In this document: positions 15,686 to 24,045 of the stretch, one piece after another
Numbering within the stretch: the stretch's first letter is position 1
Layout of the letters: each line of letters opens with the position of its first letter
Virus record (IMG/VR): IMGVR_UViG_3300036859_000386
Coordinates: 1 to 46,180 of that record
Direction: 5' to 3' (one strand)
Length of the DNA: 46,180 bases
Source: a virus
Translations under genes and position numbers: made by a program
Notes under the pieces: model-generated
The model's input: the letters and a program-made list of their open reading frames with translations, nothing else
Database searches by the model: none
Told to the model about the DNA's origin: nothing

Positions 15686-16305
15686 AATGCCTCCACCGCG
15701 TCGAACTCGATGCCGTAGAGGATCGCGTCCGAGATCGAGAAGCTGCGCACGTTCGTCGCCAGGCGCCACAGGCCCAGCGCCGAGGCGAGGACCAGCGGGT
15801 CGTTGTCGGCCGGCGCGATGCGCATGCCCGGCCACAGGCTGATGATCGCCTGGCCGCTGCCGTTGCTGTTCACGTCGGCGACCGACTTGTGCAGACGCGT
15901 GGACGGGCCGCTCCCCAGCTGCACGTAGTCGCCCTTCCTCAGCCAGTTGGTGATGCTGTTCGAGCAGCCGTCGATGTTCAGCACCTGGCCGGTCTGACTC
16001 GCGCCGTTGACGAGCGGCGTGCCGCCCAGCGCCCCGCGCGCGGCCGCGCCGGCCGGATCGCCCATCAGGAACGTCCCTTTGCGGCCGTTCAGCTCGGCGA
16101 GGAAGGCGATCCATTCCTCAGCGTCGGCGCGCGTGAGCTTGCGAAGGCTGACGTGCGCCTCCCAGCGCTTGCCGGCATGCTCGTAGATCTGCTGCGACAG
16201 CGTGAACGGCGACTCGCCCACGCCGATCACGTCGCGCATGGTGAGCACGATCGAGGCCACCGCGGGCGACACCGACGGCAGCGATAAAGGATAGGTGAAC
16301 GCCAC
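15682..16305 (-). CDS. Minor tail / tip protein
   Basis: The 207-aa product has an N-terminal beta region and an ADAEEWIAFLAELNGRKGTFLMGDP segment. I recognise that segment from distal-tail-like phage proteins. The C-terminus (ISDAILYGIEFDAVEAL) is typical of the same family. The GTG at 16305 lies just after the tape measure stop. By position it could be the distal tail protein that starts the tip. Confidence 0.7.
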   Translation of the reverse strand: MAFTYPLSLPSVSPAVASIVLTMRDVIGVGESPFTLSQQIYEHAGKRWEAHVSLRKLTRADAEEWIAFLAELNGRKGTFLMGDPAGAAARGALGGTPLVNGASQTGQVLNIDGCSNSITNWLRKGDYVQLGSGPSTRLHKSVADVNSNGSGQAIISLWPGMRIAPADNDPLVLASALGLWRLATNVRSFSISDAILYGIEFDAVEAL

Positions 16306-16307
16306 GC

Positions 16308-18185
16308 TCAGGGCCGCATGCCGCGGCGCGCGGCATCGATGTTCGCCGCCACGGCGCGCCGCTCGATCGAGCCGTGCAGGACCTTGATGGTGTTTTCCAG
16401 CCGCGCGATCGCCGCCGGATCCGCGCCGCGCGCGTCGATGTAGAAGCTGTGGCCGGCGGCCGCGCGCTGCCCAGACGTGCGAATATCGACCTGTTCGCCC
16501 GGCGTGGCACGGAACGCCACCAGGCGCGAGTCCGTGCCGCCGGATCCCGGCACCGTGAAGCCACCGCCGCCGGCAAAGGCCCCGCCCCAGTCGACGCCCT
16601 CGAACCCACCGCCGGCGGAAAAATCGCCGGAGGAGGCCTGCGACGACTCCCTGGAGCTGAAAATCCCCTTCACTGCCCCGCCCAGGGCCTCGGCAAGTGG
16701 ATCGCCGATGCTCGCGCGAAAGATGATGCGCGCGAGATCCTGGCCGAGGGCCTTGATCACGTCGCGCGCATCGCCGCCCTTGATGATGATGTCTTCGAGC
16801 GCCGAGGTGGCGGTGAAGCCCATTTTCGCGAAGGCGTTGTCGGCGCGCTCGGTGGCCTTGTCGAGGCCCTCCTGCTTCCTTCGCAGCTCGTCGGCCTTGG
16901 CGGCAAGGTGCACGTAGAGATCGAGGTACTCTTCCTCGGTGATGATGTTCTTGCGGCGCAGCTCCTCGACGTCGGCCCACTGCCGCTCGATCGCGCGGAT
17001 CGGGTCGATGAGATCGAGATACCCGCCCTTCAGCTTCTCGAGGCGCGCCGCCTCGGCCTCTTCCTTGGCGGCGATGTCGTCCAGCTCCTTCGCCGCGGCG
17101 CGCCGCGCCTGGAACATCTCCTCCATCTGCGGCGTCCAGTAGGAATCGGGCTTGCCCGCAGCGCCGGCCTTCGCGGGGACGAAATCGAGCCGCGGCTTCT
17201 GCCTGGCCATCAGGTCGCGCACGTCGAGATATTCCGGCCCGGTGAGTTTCAGGGCTTCCTGTCGTTGCTGAAAACGCAGAAACTCGATCTCACGCGCGCT
17301 CTGGCGGACGGTGAAATCCATGTCGCGCAGCTCGTCCGCATAGCCGCGCGGCGCACGTTCGGCGCGCTGCGCTTTCAACAGCTCGAGCGCGGTCATGCGC
17401 TCCGCGATGTTCTCGCCGATCGATTTGAATGGATCGATGCTCATGCCGAAGGACATCGCGTTCCAGAATCCGCCGGCGATGCGGGTGCCCTCGCGCATCT
17501 GCTCGATCATATCGGCCAGGTATGGGATAAGGCCGGTGGCAATCCCGTCCTTCGAGTCCTCGAAGGCGATCTTGAGCCGCTGCCACTGGTGCGTTAGCCG
17601 CTCGGCCTGCGCGACCTGCTCGGCGGTGAGACGGCCCTGCAGGTCCTGCGCCTCCGCGAGATCTTTCATGAAGGGCAATTGCTTCGCGCCTTCCTTGCCC
17701 ATCAGCGCCACTGCCACCGCCACCTTCGATGCGCCATCCTCGAATTTTCCGAGGGCGCGCGCCACATCGAGCATGGCATCGGCGGGCTTCTTCGCGCGCA
17801 GCTCCTCGACGTTCAGGCCGAGCGCCGCGATTGCCTGCGCGGCCGCCGTGCCCTCGTCGTCGGTGGCGTTGAGGTTGCGCGCGAACCGGGTAAGCGAGGT
17901 CTCGAAGCGCTCGAATTCCAGCCCGGAAATGCGCGCCTGGCGCGCCATGGCGTCGAGCGTGCGCACGTTGTCGCCGGTGGTATCGTGCAGATCGTCGAGC
18001 GCGGCGCGGTAGCGCACCAGGTCGCCGAAAAACGACCCCGCGCCGAACGCCGCAGCGGCCGCGGCGCCGAGCGCCAGGTAGGACCCCTGCAGGCTCTTCA
18101 GCCCGCCCTCGACTCCCTTGAAGACCTGCGTCGCGCGATCGGTCGCCGAGAGCTCGAAGACGGTCTTGTGCGTGCGGTCAGCCAT
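16308..18185 (-). CDS. Tail tape measure protein
   Basis: The 625-aa product has the Ala-rich N-terminal helix (YLALGAAAAAAFGAG, about residues 35-49) and DDLHDTTGDNVRTLDAMARQA repeats of tape measure proteins. Long coiled-coil stretches follow, and a C-terminal domain ends with VRTSGQRAAAGHSFYIDARG-like sequence. At about 1.5 angstrom per residue it predicts a tail near 90 nm, within the siphophage range. It follows the tail chaperone and gpZ-like genes as expected. Confidence 0.88.
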   Translation of the reverse strand: MADRTHKTVFELSATDRATQVFKGVEGGLKSLQGSYLALGAAAAAAFGAGSFFGDLVRYRAALDDLHDTTGDNVRTLDAMARQARISGLEFERFETSLTRFARNLNATDDEGTAAAQAIAALGLNVEELRAKKPADAMLDVARALGKFEDGASKVAVAVALMGKEGAKQLPFMKDLAEAQDLQGRLTAEQVAQAERLTHQWQRLKIAFEDSKDGIATGLIPYLADMIEQMREGTRIAGGFWNAMSFGMSIDPFKSIGENIAERMTALELLKAQRAERAPRGYADELRDMDFTVRQSAREIEFLRFQQRQEALKLTGPEYLDVRDLMARQKPRLDFVPAKAGAAGKPDSYWTPQMEEMFQARRAAAKELDDIAAKEEAEAARLEKLKGGYLDLIDPIRAIERQWADVEELRRKNIITEEEYLDLYVHLAAKADELRRKQEGLDKATERADNAFAKMGFTATSALEDIIIKGGDARDVIKALGQDLARIIFRASIGDPLAEALGGAVKGIFSSRESSQASSGDFSAGGGFEGVDWGGAFAGGGGFTVPGSGGTDSRLVAFRATPGEQVDIRTSGQRAAAGHSFYIDARGADPAAIARLENTIKVLHGSIERRAVAANIDAARRGMRP

Positions 18186-18773
18186 TCAAATCACCCCACG
18201 GAGGTAGCGGACCTGCTGCTCGAGCGTCTTGTCGAATTCGATCACCGCCAGGCGCTGCACGGCATCGAGCACCGCCTTGTTGGCGAAGGCCTGCGGAATG
18301 CTGATTGAGCGCAGGAACCGGATCGGCAGGCGCGATTTGCCCAAGCGCCGGAATACGCCGCGATAGGACACATCTGCGCCCGAGCGCCATTCCTGGTAGC
18401 GCATCGTGGCGATGAACGCGCCCAGCACCGTCTTGCGGCCGCCGCCGACCTTGATTTTCACGCTGGCTCCGCCGCGCTGCCCTGGATGCCAGCGCGCATC
18501 GAACTCGATCAGCCCGAGGCGCGCTCCCTCGATCGTCATGCGGGCGAAGAGGCTCATGGAATTCGCGCGGCGCTTGGTGATCGCTTTCTTCACCGCGCGG
18601 TCGCGCACGTTGTAGACCTTGCGGATCTCGCGGCTGGTCTCGGTGACGCTCTTATCGAGCGCGCGGTTGAGCGCGCGGTAGGTCGCCTTGTTGAGCAGCT
18701 CATCGCGCTCGGCCGCGAACTCGGCCACCACCCGGTCCATATTGCTGCGCACGTCCAGGCGCACGCCGCTCAT
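18186..18773 (-). CDS. Minor tail protein, gpZ-like
   Basis: The 195-aa product is rich in basic residues: RALNRALDKSVTETSREIRKVYNVRDRAVKKAIT, listed here as two segments, then RYQEWRSGADVSYRG and RSISIPQAFANKAV. It fits the prophage minor tail protein Z family in size and pattern. The ATG at 18773 overlaps the chaperone stop. The order here is chaperone, gpZ-like, tape measure. Confidence 0.65.
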   Translation of the reverse strand: MSGVRLDVRSNMDRVVAEFAAERDELLNKATYRALNRALDKSVTETSREIRKVYNVRDRAVKKAITKRRANSMSLFARMTIEGARLGLIEFDARWHPGQRGGASVKIKVGGGRKTVLGAFIATMRYQEWRSGADVSYRGVFRRLGKSRLPIRFLRSISIPQAFANKAVLDAVQRLAVIEFDKTLEQQVRYLRGVI

Positions 18774-19129
18774 TTTTTCTTCTCCGCGGCCGCCGCCAGG
18801 GCCGCGCGATCGAGCGCGCGGATCCACCCGGCCTCCAGTGCAGACATCTGCACCCCCTGCAGCCGGCCGAACGCCTCGAGCTCGGCCCAGCCGATCGGCT
18901 CCGGGCCGAAGCCGCTCGAGCCGCGCCCGGCGTCGAGCGCGAGGAACCACGCCCAGATGTGCTCGGCGGCCGGCGGGCAGGCCGGCCCGGCCAGTTCCTG
19001 CCTCGCCGCCGCGGAACGCTTGGCGGCCACTTCGAGATGCTCGCGGTAGGTGGCGCCGTCGGGCTGCCGCCGCGCGAGGCGGAACTGGTGCGCCGCGAAG
19101 GCTAGGAGCCCTCCGCGGACCGAGTCAAA
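18770..19129 (-). CDS. Tail assembly chaperone, frameshifted C-terminal part (GT-like)
   Basis: The last 86 codons from the GTG at 19030 give a free-standing frame (HIWAWFLALDAGRGSSGFGPEPIGWAELEAF) typical of the second half of tail assembly chaperones. The same frame stays open upstream to 19131. It joins the first chaperone gene if ribosomes slip back one base on the T8 run at 19127-19134 (GCG TTT TTT TTG). The fusion would continue ...FDSVRGGLLAFAAHQFRLARR without stops. This matches the lambda G/GT arrangement. Confidence 0.8.
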   Translation of the reverse strand, partial: FDSVRGGLLAFAAHQFRLARRQPDGATYREHLEVAAKRSAAARQELAGPACPPAAEHIWAWFLALDAGRGSSGFGPEPIGWAELEAFGRLQGVQMSALEAGWIRALDRAALAAAAEKKK

Positions 19130-19557
19130 AAAAACGCGCGGTTCGAGATCGCCGCCGCCGCCTGCTCGCGCGCCCAGGGGAAGCGCCGGTAAAGCGTGAC
19201 GGCGTTCGCGCTCGAGTAGTCGAAGGGCGCGCCCTCGAGCGCGAAGCCCTCGCTCCAGCCAAGCGTGGCGGCGGCGAGGAGCTCGATCGACTCCTCGTCG
19301 AGCTGCGCCGGGTCGACCCGGTCGGCGCCGGACTTCGCGAGCTGCTCGATGCGCCGGCGGCGCTGCTCAAGCAGCACCGCGCGGTAGCTCGGTGCATCCG
19401 CGCCCCGCAGCCTGATCGAAATGCCGAGCGGCTCGCCAGTGACCGGGTGCACGAGCGATACCTCGACGCCGGCCTCGGCCGCGGCCTGAACGTCGAGCGT
19501 CTTCAGGTCGAGGCGTTTCTCCTTCGACCAGGGGAATTTCACGGCGGTAAGTTTCAC
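19102..19557 (-). CDS. Tail assembly chaperone, N-terminal product (G-like)
   Basis: The 151-aa product starts VKLTAVKFPWSKEKRLDLKTL and has a PVTGEPLGISIRLRG beta unit followed by helical Arg-rich sequence. It ends a few codons after the slippery T8 run. Tail chaperones of siphophages are made in two forms by -1 frameshifting here, and both are needed to load the tape measure with tail tube subunits. The GTG overlaps the stop of the major tail gene. Confidence 0.8.
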   Translation of the reverse strand: MKLTAVKFPWSKEKRLDLKTLDVQAAAEAGVEVSLVHPVTGEPLGISIRLRGADAPSYRAVLLEQRRRRIEQLAKSGADRVDPAQLDEESIELLAAATLGWSEGFALEGAPFDYSSANAVTLYRRFPWAREQAAAAISNRAFFLTRSAEGS

Positions 19558-20768
19558 GCTTGGGAATCCTGCACGTAAAGGGTCGTTTGCTCGGTCTGCA
19601 CGCCGACGCCGCCCGCCGAGTTGTAGAGCGCGGTGAACGGCAGCGTCAGGATGAGGTTCTTGTCGCCGTCGTCCTTCGCCGCGTCGCCGAACTTGACGCG
19701 CGGCAGGGCGAAGCTCATGAAGTCCGCCGCCGCCGCCGGCGAGACGGCGAGCGCGGCGATAAGCTGCACCTCGGTCTCGTTCAGGAAGTAGTCGCGCACG
19801 GCCGCGCTGTCGAACATCGCCGTCAGCTGGCCGCCGACCAGGATGCGGCCCTCGGCGATGTCGGCGTAGGTGGTCGAGCCGATCACCGGCTCGGCGCTCA
19901 TGTTGCCGTCGTAGGTGAAGGAAAGGCCCGTCGCGATCGCGATCGCGCCCGACTGCGCCACGATGATACCGTTCGGCCCGGCGAGGATCCCCGTGGTGGT
20001 CTCGGCGGTGGGCGCGGTGAAATACTCGGCGCCCGCGGTGACGATGTCCTTGCCCATGAACTCGAAGCCGATCGTCGACATGCCGCTCGGCGGGATGTTG
20101 ACCGGCATGCGGTTGATCTTGCAGCCGCTGTAGACCTCGGAGAGGACCAGGTCGGAATGCCAGTGCTCGATCGAGTAGGAGAGATCGGTGTGGCCGCTCG
20201 GCGGCGCGAAGGTCACCTTGCCGATGACGGTCGCCGTCGAGCCGGCGATCGGGCCCTCGGCCACCAGTGCGACGCCATTGAGCGGCATCACGGTCGCCAC
20301 CGTCGCCGAGCCGATCGACACGACGACCAGGTTCTTCGCGAGGTTGGCGGCGTTGAAGCTGCCGACGCTCAGGCGCATCACCTGGCCAGCCTTGAGCCCA
20401 TCGGTGAGCCACGAGCCCGCCGCGCGCGTCACCGTGTAGGTCGGCCCGCTGCCTGCGATCGTGAGCGACGCACCCGAGATCGCGCTCACCGCGGTGAAGG
20501 CGCGGCGCAGCGCGGCGGCAATGAAGTCCTTGTAGGTGCCCGGCGAGAGCTCGCCGTTGATCGCGCCCTCGACCGAGCGCACGCCGTGCCGGTAGTCCAG
20601 GCGCTGCAGGTGCGAGAGGATCTCGTTCGACTCGAACGCGGTCTTCTTAAGGTTGAGCGTCGAGGTGACGCGCCGCAGACGCTGCGCGGCGGCAGCAGCT
20701 GGCACGGTACCCCAGACCGACTCGACCTTGTACTTGAGCTGCTTCGCTACGCCGGTGGCGATCGTCAT
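19554..20768 (-). CDS. Major tail tube protein
   Basis: The 404-aa product begins MTIATGVAKQLKYKVESVWG, contains the tube-type beta repeats (NLKKTAFESNEI, GYKDFIAAALRRAF-like), and has a GFEFMGKDIVTAGAEYFT strand. Long phage tail tube proteins of this type have an added Ig-like or beta domain in the C-terminal half. Position just before the tail chaperone frameshift pair is diagnostic. Confidence 0.85.
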   Translation of the reverse strand: MTIATGVAKQLKYKVESVWGTVPAAAAAQRLRRVTSTLNLKKTAFESNEILSHLQRLDYRHGVRSVEGAINGELSPGTYKDFIAAALRRAFTAVSAISGASLTIAGSGPTYTVTRAAGSWLTDGLKAGQVMRLSVGSFNAANLAKNLVVVSIGSATVATVMPLNGVALVAEGPIAGSTATVIGKVTFAPPSGHTDLSYSIEHWHSDLVLSEVYSGCKINRMPVNIPPSGMSTIGFEFMGKDIVTAGAEYFTAPTAETTTGILAGPNGIIVAQSGAIAIATGLSFTYDGNMSAEPVIGSTTYADIAEGRILVGGQLTAMFDSAAVRDYFLNETEVQLIAALAVSPAAAADFMSFALPRVKFGDAAKDDGDKNLILTLPFTALYNSAGGVGVQTEQTTLYVQDSQA

Positions 20769-20780
20769 TGCGGGACTCCC

Positions 20781-21221
20781 CTAGAGTGCGACGTCCGGCG
20801 CGCCGAGCGCCGTAATGTATGGGACCTGGAAGGTCATGCGGCCCACGCCAGCGGGCTTCTCGCCCTCGCCGGCCAGCTCGACCTCGATCTTCTGCAGCTG
20901 GATCCACTTCGCGCCGCCCGCGCCCTGGTTGGCGGCGAGTGCGACTTCGATTTCCTTGATGATCGCGTCGAGCGTGTCGTCGAAGACGCCGTTCTGTTTC
21001 ACGCAGGCCTCGACCACCAGCTCGAGCGTGCGCTTGTGGAGCCGTGACAGACCCATCGACTCAATCTCGACGTCCTCTCCATTGGTGAAGATGCGCAGCG
21101 CCGGCAGCTCGGCGTCGTTCAACTCGTAGACGCGGCTGTCGAAGACATTCGCGCCGGTCGTGGAGAGGCCGGTAAGCGCGGTCTTCACCGCGTCGCGGAT
21201 CTGCTGGCGGATATGGTTCAT
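20781..21221 (-). CDS. Tail terminator / minor tail protein (gpU-like)
   Basis: The 146-aa product starts MNHIRQQIRDAVKTALTGL and has ALRIFTNGEDVEIESMG and TLELVVEACVKQNG. It resembles tail completion proteins that cap the tube before head joining. It lies between the head-tail joining gene and the tail tube gene. The fold call rests on pattern and context. Confidence 0.75.
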   Translation of the reverse strand: MNHIRQQIRDAVKTALTGLSTTGANVFDSRVYELNDAELPALRIFTNGEDVEIESMGLSRLHKRTLELVVEACVKQNGVFDDTLDAIIKEIEVALAANQGAGGAKWIQLQKIEVELAGEGEKPAGVGRMTFQVPYITALGAPDVAL

Positions 21222-21509
21222 TTACGGCGCCGAGAGCTGCAGCTGCACGAGAGCGCCGTCGTCGATCGGATCGTGGGCGCGGATCGTGTAGGCGACGCCG
21301 TTGATCGTGAGCGTCTTTCCCACGTCGGTCGCAGCCACATCCGTCGCCTTGACGAGTGCGACCAGGTTGGTGCCGGTCATCACGCCGAGCTGCTGCAGCG
21401 CCGCCTCGTCGAAAATCACCTTGACCGCGCCGGCGCCACCGCCCTGCAGGGTGGCGGCGACGGCGAAGTCGTCGGTGCTGAAAAACTCGCTGAGATCCTC
21501 GGTGAACAT
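21222..21509 (-). CDS. Head-tail joining protein
   Basis: The 95-aa product (MFTEDLSEFFSTDDFAVAATLQ..., then FDEAALQQLGVMTGTNLVALVKA and GVAYTIRAHDPIDDGALVQLQL) is all-beta with a short helix and fits the lambda FII-like connector family. It follows the capsid genes. The stop and the downstream ATG are adjacent, so it is translated with the gpU-like gene. Confidence 0.75.
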   Translation of the reverse strand: MFTEDLSEFFSTDDFAVAATLQGGGAGAVKVIFDEAALQQLGVMTGTNLVALVKATDVAATDVGKTLTINGVAYTIRAHDPIDDGALVQLQLSAP

Positions 21510-21554
21510 CGGAAGTGTCCTTTTTCGAGCCGCCAGCGAAAGTGCAGACGTCTG

Positions 21555-21582
21555 GAAAAAGGAATGGGCCCCGAAGGGCCCA
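21555..21582 (-). terminator. Intrinsic terminator with UUCG tetraloop
   Basis: On the minus strand TGGGCCC (21582-21576) and GGGCCCA (21571-21565) close a C-TTCG-G loop, followed by TTCCTTTTT. It lies between the decoration-like gene and the head-tail joining gene, in the middle of the late operon. Read-through or antitermination would set the relative level of head and tail proteins. Confidence 0.85.
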
Positions 21583-21592
21583 TACCCCTCGG

Positions 21593-21973
21593 CTAGACGA
21601 TATGCTTCTTGCCCGATGCAACGATGCTGACCAGCGAAGGGCCGGTGACGATCGTGCCGACATAACCCAGAAAACCGCCGACGACCTTTTTCGGGTCGAC
21701 TGCGATGGTCGAGGTGCTGTTCGCCGTGTTGGTGCCGAAGGTATAGCCGGTGATATCGGCCGCGCCGGTGCCGTTCGCATCCGTTGCGCTCTGTAGCTTG
21801 CCGGCGATGGTGCCGGTGACAGCGCCGAGGTTCTGCGTGACGAGAATTTCTCCGTCATACACGCGCACGTCCAGCCATTTGCCGCTGCCGCTGGTGGCGT
21901 TGGCCGTCGCGGCGGCCGAAAGGGCGTCGAGAAGCGACGTCGAGGTAGCTGCTGAAGCTTGATTGAGCAACAT
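21593..21973 (-). CDS. Possible capsid decoration protein
   Basis: The 126-aa product is Thr/Ser/Ala-rich and beta-rich (GKWLDVRVYDGEILVTQNLGAVTGTIAGKL, given as two parts of one region, then TYTFGT-like strands) and ends VSIVASGKKHIV. It follows the capsid gene and a short coupling gene, the usual place for a decoration protein. The family is not recognised. An UUCG terminator follows it. Confidence 0.5.
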   Translation of the reverse strand: MLLNQASAATSTSLLDALSAAATANATSGSGKWLDVRVYDGEILVTQNLGAVTGTIAGKLQSATDANGTGAADITGYTFGTNTANSTSTIAVDPKKVVGGFLGYVGTIVTGPSLVSIVASGKKHIV

Positions 21974-21976
21974 GGT

Positions 21977-22159
21977 TTACTTCTCCTTTTTGCCGGGTTT
22001 CTCCGGCATCGGTTCGGGTTTGGGCTCCTCCGGGGCTGGCTCTACTGCGCCGATCCCGCGGAGATAGGTGACCAGGGCGGCCTCCAGGTCCGCGGTGTCG
22101 CCGGCCTTGAGATGCCGGTCGACACCGATGCATACACCGCGTAGCGCGCGGACTCTCAT
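21977..22159 (-). CDS. Small protein after the capsid gene
   Basis: The 60-aa product starts MRVRALRGVCIGVDRHLKAGD and has a short helix (LEAALVTYLRGIGAVE) and a Pro/Glu/Lys tail. I know this pattern from small genes following capsid genes in Mu-like and HK97-like phages. The ATG overlaps the capsid stop (TGATG). Longer open reading upstream overlaps the capsid gene and was rejected. Confidence 0.7.
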   Translation of the reverse strand: MRVRALRGVCIGVDRHLKAGDTADLEAALVTYLRGIGAVEPAPEEPKPEPMPEKPGKKEK

Positions 22160-24042
22160 CACGACAGGTTCGTCGAGACAACGAACGCCTGCGGGTAGCG
22201 CAGCAGGACGTCGACCATCCACATCGCGCGGATACCGACCTGCGCCTGGTTGAAGCGCGTGCCGCCGTTATCGGTCGAGAGCTCCAGCACGCCCCATTCG
22301 CCGATGATCACTTCGTCCCAGGACCCGAAGATCAGGTTGCCCGAGGCGAGCTGCTCGGAGGACATCGCGTTGAAGCCGACCAGGCTGCCGTCCAGCATAT
22401 TGCCCACCCACACCGGGGTATCTGTGCTGGTGAAGCGCTGGACCTGCATCAGCTTCGCCGCGCCTGCCGTGTTGGTCACCCAGCCGGGGTTGCCGCGGAT
22501 GGCGTTCGCGCCACCAGCAGTCGAGACAAATGCCAGGATCTTGGCGTAGGTCGCGCTCGCCGCGTCTTGACCGGTGGTGACTCCGGTCGTGTTCTTGATC
22601 CCAAGCGGTTGCGCGCCGCCGGTGCCGTTGATGACCGCCGCGTCGACGCCGTCAATCGCTACGTCGTTCGCCAGATCCGCCATCACGAAAGCTTCGGCGG
22701 AGGGCGAGGCCTGCGCGAGCAGCTGTTCCGAAACGTCCGTGATCGCGATGCAGGTCTTCGGGGTCATCGAAAGCTGGCCGAGCGCCTGGTCCGCCGCGGT
22801 TACGCTTGTTCCTTCGCCAGCTTGCCAGGTCACGGTCACCTTGCCGGTCTGCCGCGGGAAAGTGACGTTGCCCTGCAGGCCAGAAAGAACCCGGGCGCCC
22901 ATCGCCATCGCCACGGAACGATTGCGCAGGATGTCGATGAAGCCCATGTTGGTCACGTTGACCAGGTAGCCGCCCTTCGAGCCCGGTGTGGTCGCCATCG
23001 CGCGCATCGCGTGCCCCACCGCCTCTTCGCCAAGCGGGCGCTGCAGGACTTCCGAGGGTACGAGCAGGTTCGAAGTTTCGCCGCGGCCGAGTTTCTTCGC
23101 CACCGCGCGTGAGCACTCGATCTCGAAAGCGGCTTGCTCGATGAACTGCTGGTTGCGCGCGCCGAAGCGCAGCGCGCGGATCGCCTTGAACAGCGAATAG
23201 TTGCGCGTTTCGCTGCTGGAGAGGCCGAGCGCGGCCGCGCTCATCGGCTTCTGTTTGCCGCGCTCCTCCATCACGTCGAGGATCTCCTTCGCGACGACGG
23301 TCAGCGGAGTGCCATCCTCGATCCAGCGCGCCTCGACCCGCGGATCGATCTTGTTGGACTTGCACAGGTTGATGATCGCTTGGCGGCGCTCTTTCTCCGC
23401 TTCGACCGCACCGACGTTCGATTTCTCTTTTGCCAATTTGGCAGCAGCGTCCGCCGCCGCCTGTTCTTCAGGGGTCATGACATGCTCCTTGTGAGCGGCG
23501 GCTGCCGCGGATTGACTGCGAAGTTGTTCTGCTGCGCGACCCACGCCGACCGTCTCATCTGCGGGGATCGTCACTAGGGACACCTCGAAAGGTGTCCAGC
23601 GGGTGACCGTGTATTCGTCGCCCTCCTCCTCGGAGGAACGGGTGAGCTTCATTTCCTCGCGCCGGTAGCCGACCGAGACCGAGGACAGGATCCCGTCGCG
23701 CACATCGTTGAATATTTCCGTGGCGCGCAGGCCGTTGCCGAAGCGCACCGTGGCGCGGCCGGTCTTATCCTCGACGCGGGCCGACTCGATGACTCCAACC
23801 CAATCGCCGGGATCGTGATTCACCAGAAGATTCGCGCGGCCCGAGGACAGGCGGTCGAGATTCACCGCCCCCATGTCGTGCGAGAGAATTTCCTTGCCGT
23901 AGTAGCGCTCCACCGGTTTTTCGGAGGAAAACGACACCTGCACCGTGCGGTCTTCGTTCTTTGCCGTCGCGCGATCGAACTTCCCCTCGATCCAGTCCGG
24001 CTTCGCGCGGATCTCGTCGATGTTGTAGTTGCGCTTCGGCAT
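22159..24042 (-). CDS. Fused HK97-type prohead protease and major capsid protein
   Basis: The 627-aa product joins two modules. The N-terminal ~180 residues are a prohead protease of the S78 type: RTVQVSFSSEKPV, then LLVNHD with the catalytic His76, and GILSSVSVGY with the Ser near 121-123. A Glu/Ala/Lys-rich delta or scaffold-like stretch follows (about 190-290). The HK97-fold capsid domain (LVPSEVLQRP, GGYLVNVTN, ...GNMLDGSLVGFNAMSSEQ and a final LLRYPQAFVV) completes it. Inside the gene, AAGGAG at 23490-23485 lies six bases before an ATG at 23478, so capsid protein could also be made alone. The fusion is known in some siphophages. Confidence 0.88.
   Translation of the reverse strand: MPKRNYNIDEIRAKPDWIEGKFDRATAKNEDRTVQVSFSSEKPVERYYGKEILSHDMGAVNLDRLSSGRANLLVNHDPGDWVGVIESARVEDKTGRATVRFGNGLRATEIFNDVRDGILSSVSVGYRREEMKLTRSSEEEGDEYTVTRWTPFEVSLVTIPADETVGVGRAAEQLRSQSAAAAAHKEHVMTPEEQAAADAAAKLAKEKSNVGAVEAEKERRQAIINLCKSNKIDPRVEARWIEDGTPLTVVAKEILDVMEERGKQKPMSAAALGLSSSETRNYSLFKAIRALRFGARNQQFIEQAAFEIECSRAVAKKLGRGETSNLLVPSEVLQRPLGEEAVGHAMRAMATTPGSKGGYLVNVTNMGFIDILRNRSVAMAMGARVLSGLQGNVTFPRQTGKVTVTWQAGEGTSVTAADQALGQLSMTPKTCIAITDVSEQLLAQASPSAEAFVMADLANDVAIDGVDAAVINGTGGAQPLGIKNTTGVTTGQDAASATYAKILAFVSTAGGANAIRGNPGWVTNTAGAAKLMQVQRFTSTDTPVWVGNMLDGSLVGFNAMSSEQLASGNLIFGSWDEVIIGEWGVLELSTDNGGTRFNQAQVGIRAMWMVDVLLRYPQAFVVSTNLS
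23476..23490 (-). promoter_or_regulatory. Internal ribosome site and start inside the protease-capsid gene
   Basis: AAGGAG (23490-23485) is followed after six bases by ATG (23478-23476), in frame with the long gene at codon 189 (MTPEEQAAADAAAK). Initiation here would yield a 439-aa scaffold-plus-capsid protein lacking the protease. That would explain how the protease can be kept substoichiometric despite the fusion. Confidence 0.6.
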
Positions 24043-24045
24043 GTA

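Noticed and set aside
19560-21047. 495-codon open frame on the + strand
   Set aside because: It is antisense to the major tail tube and gpU-like genes, Arg/His-rich, with no motifs; long antisense frames are expected at this GC content.
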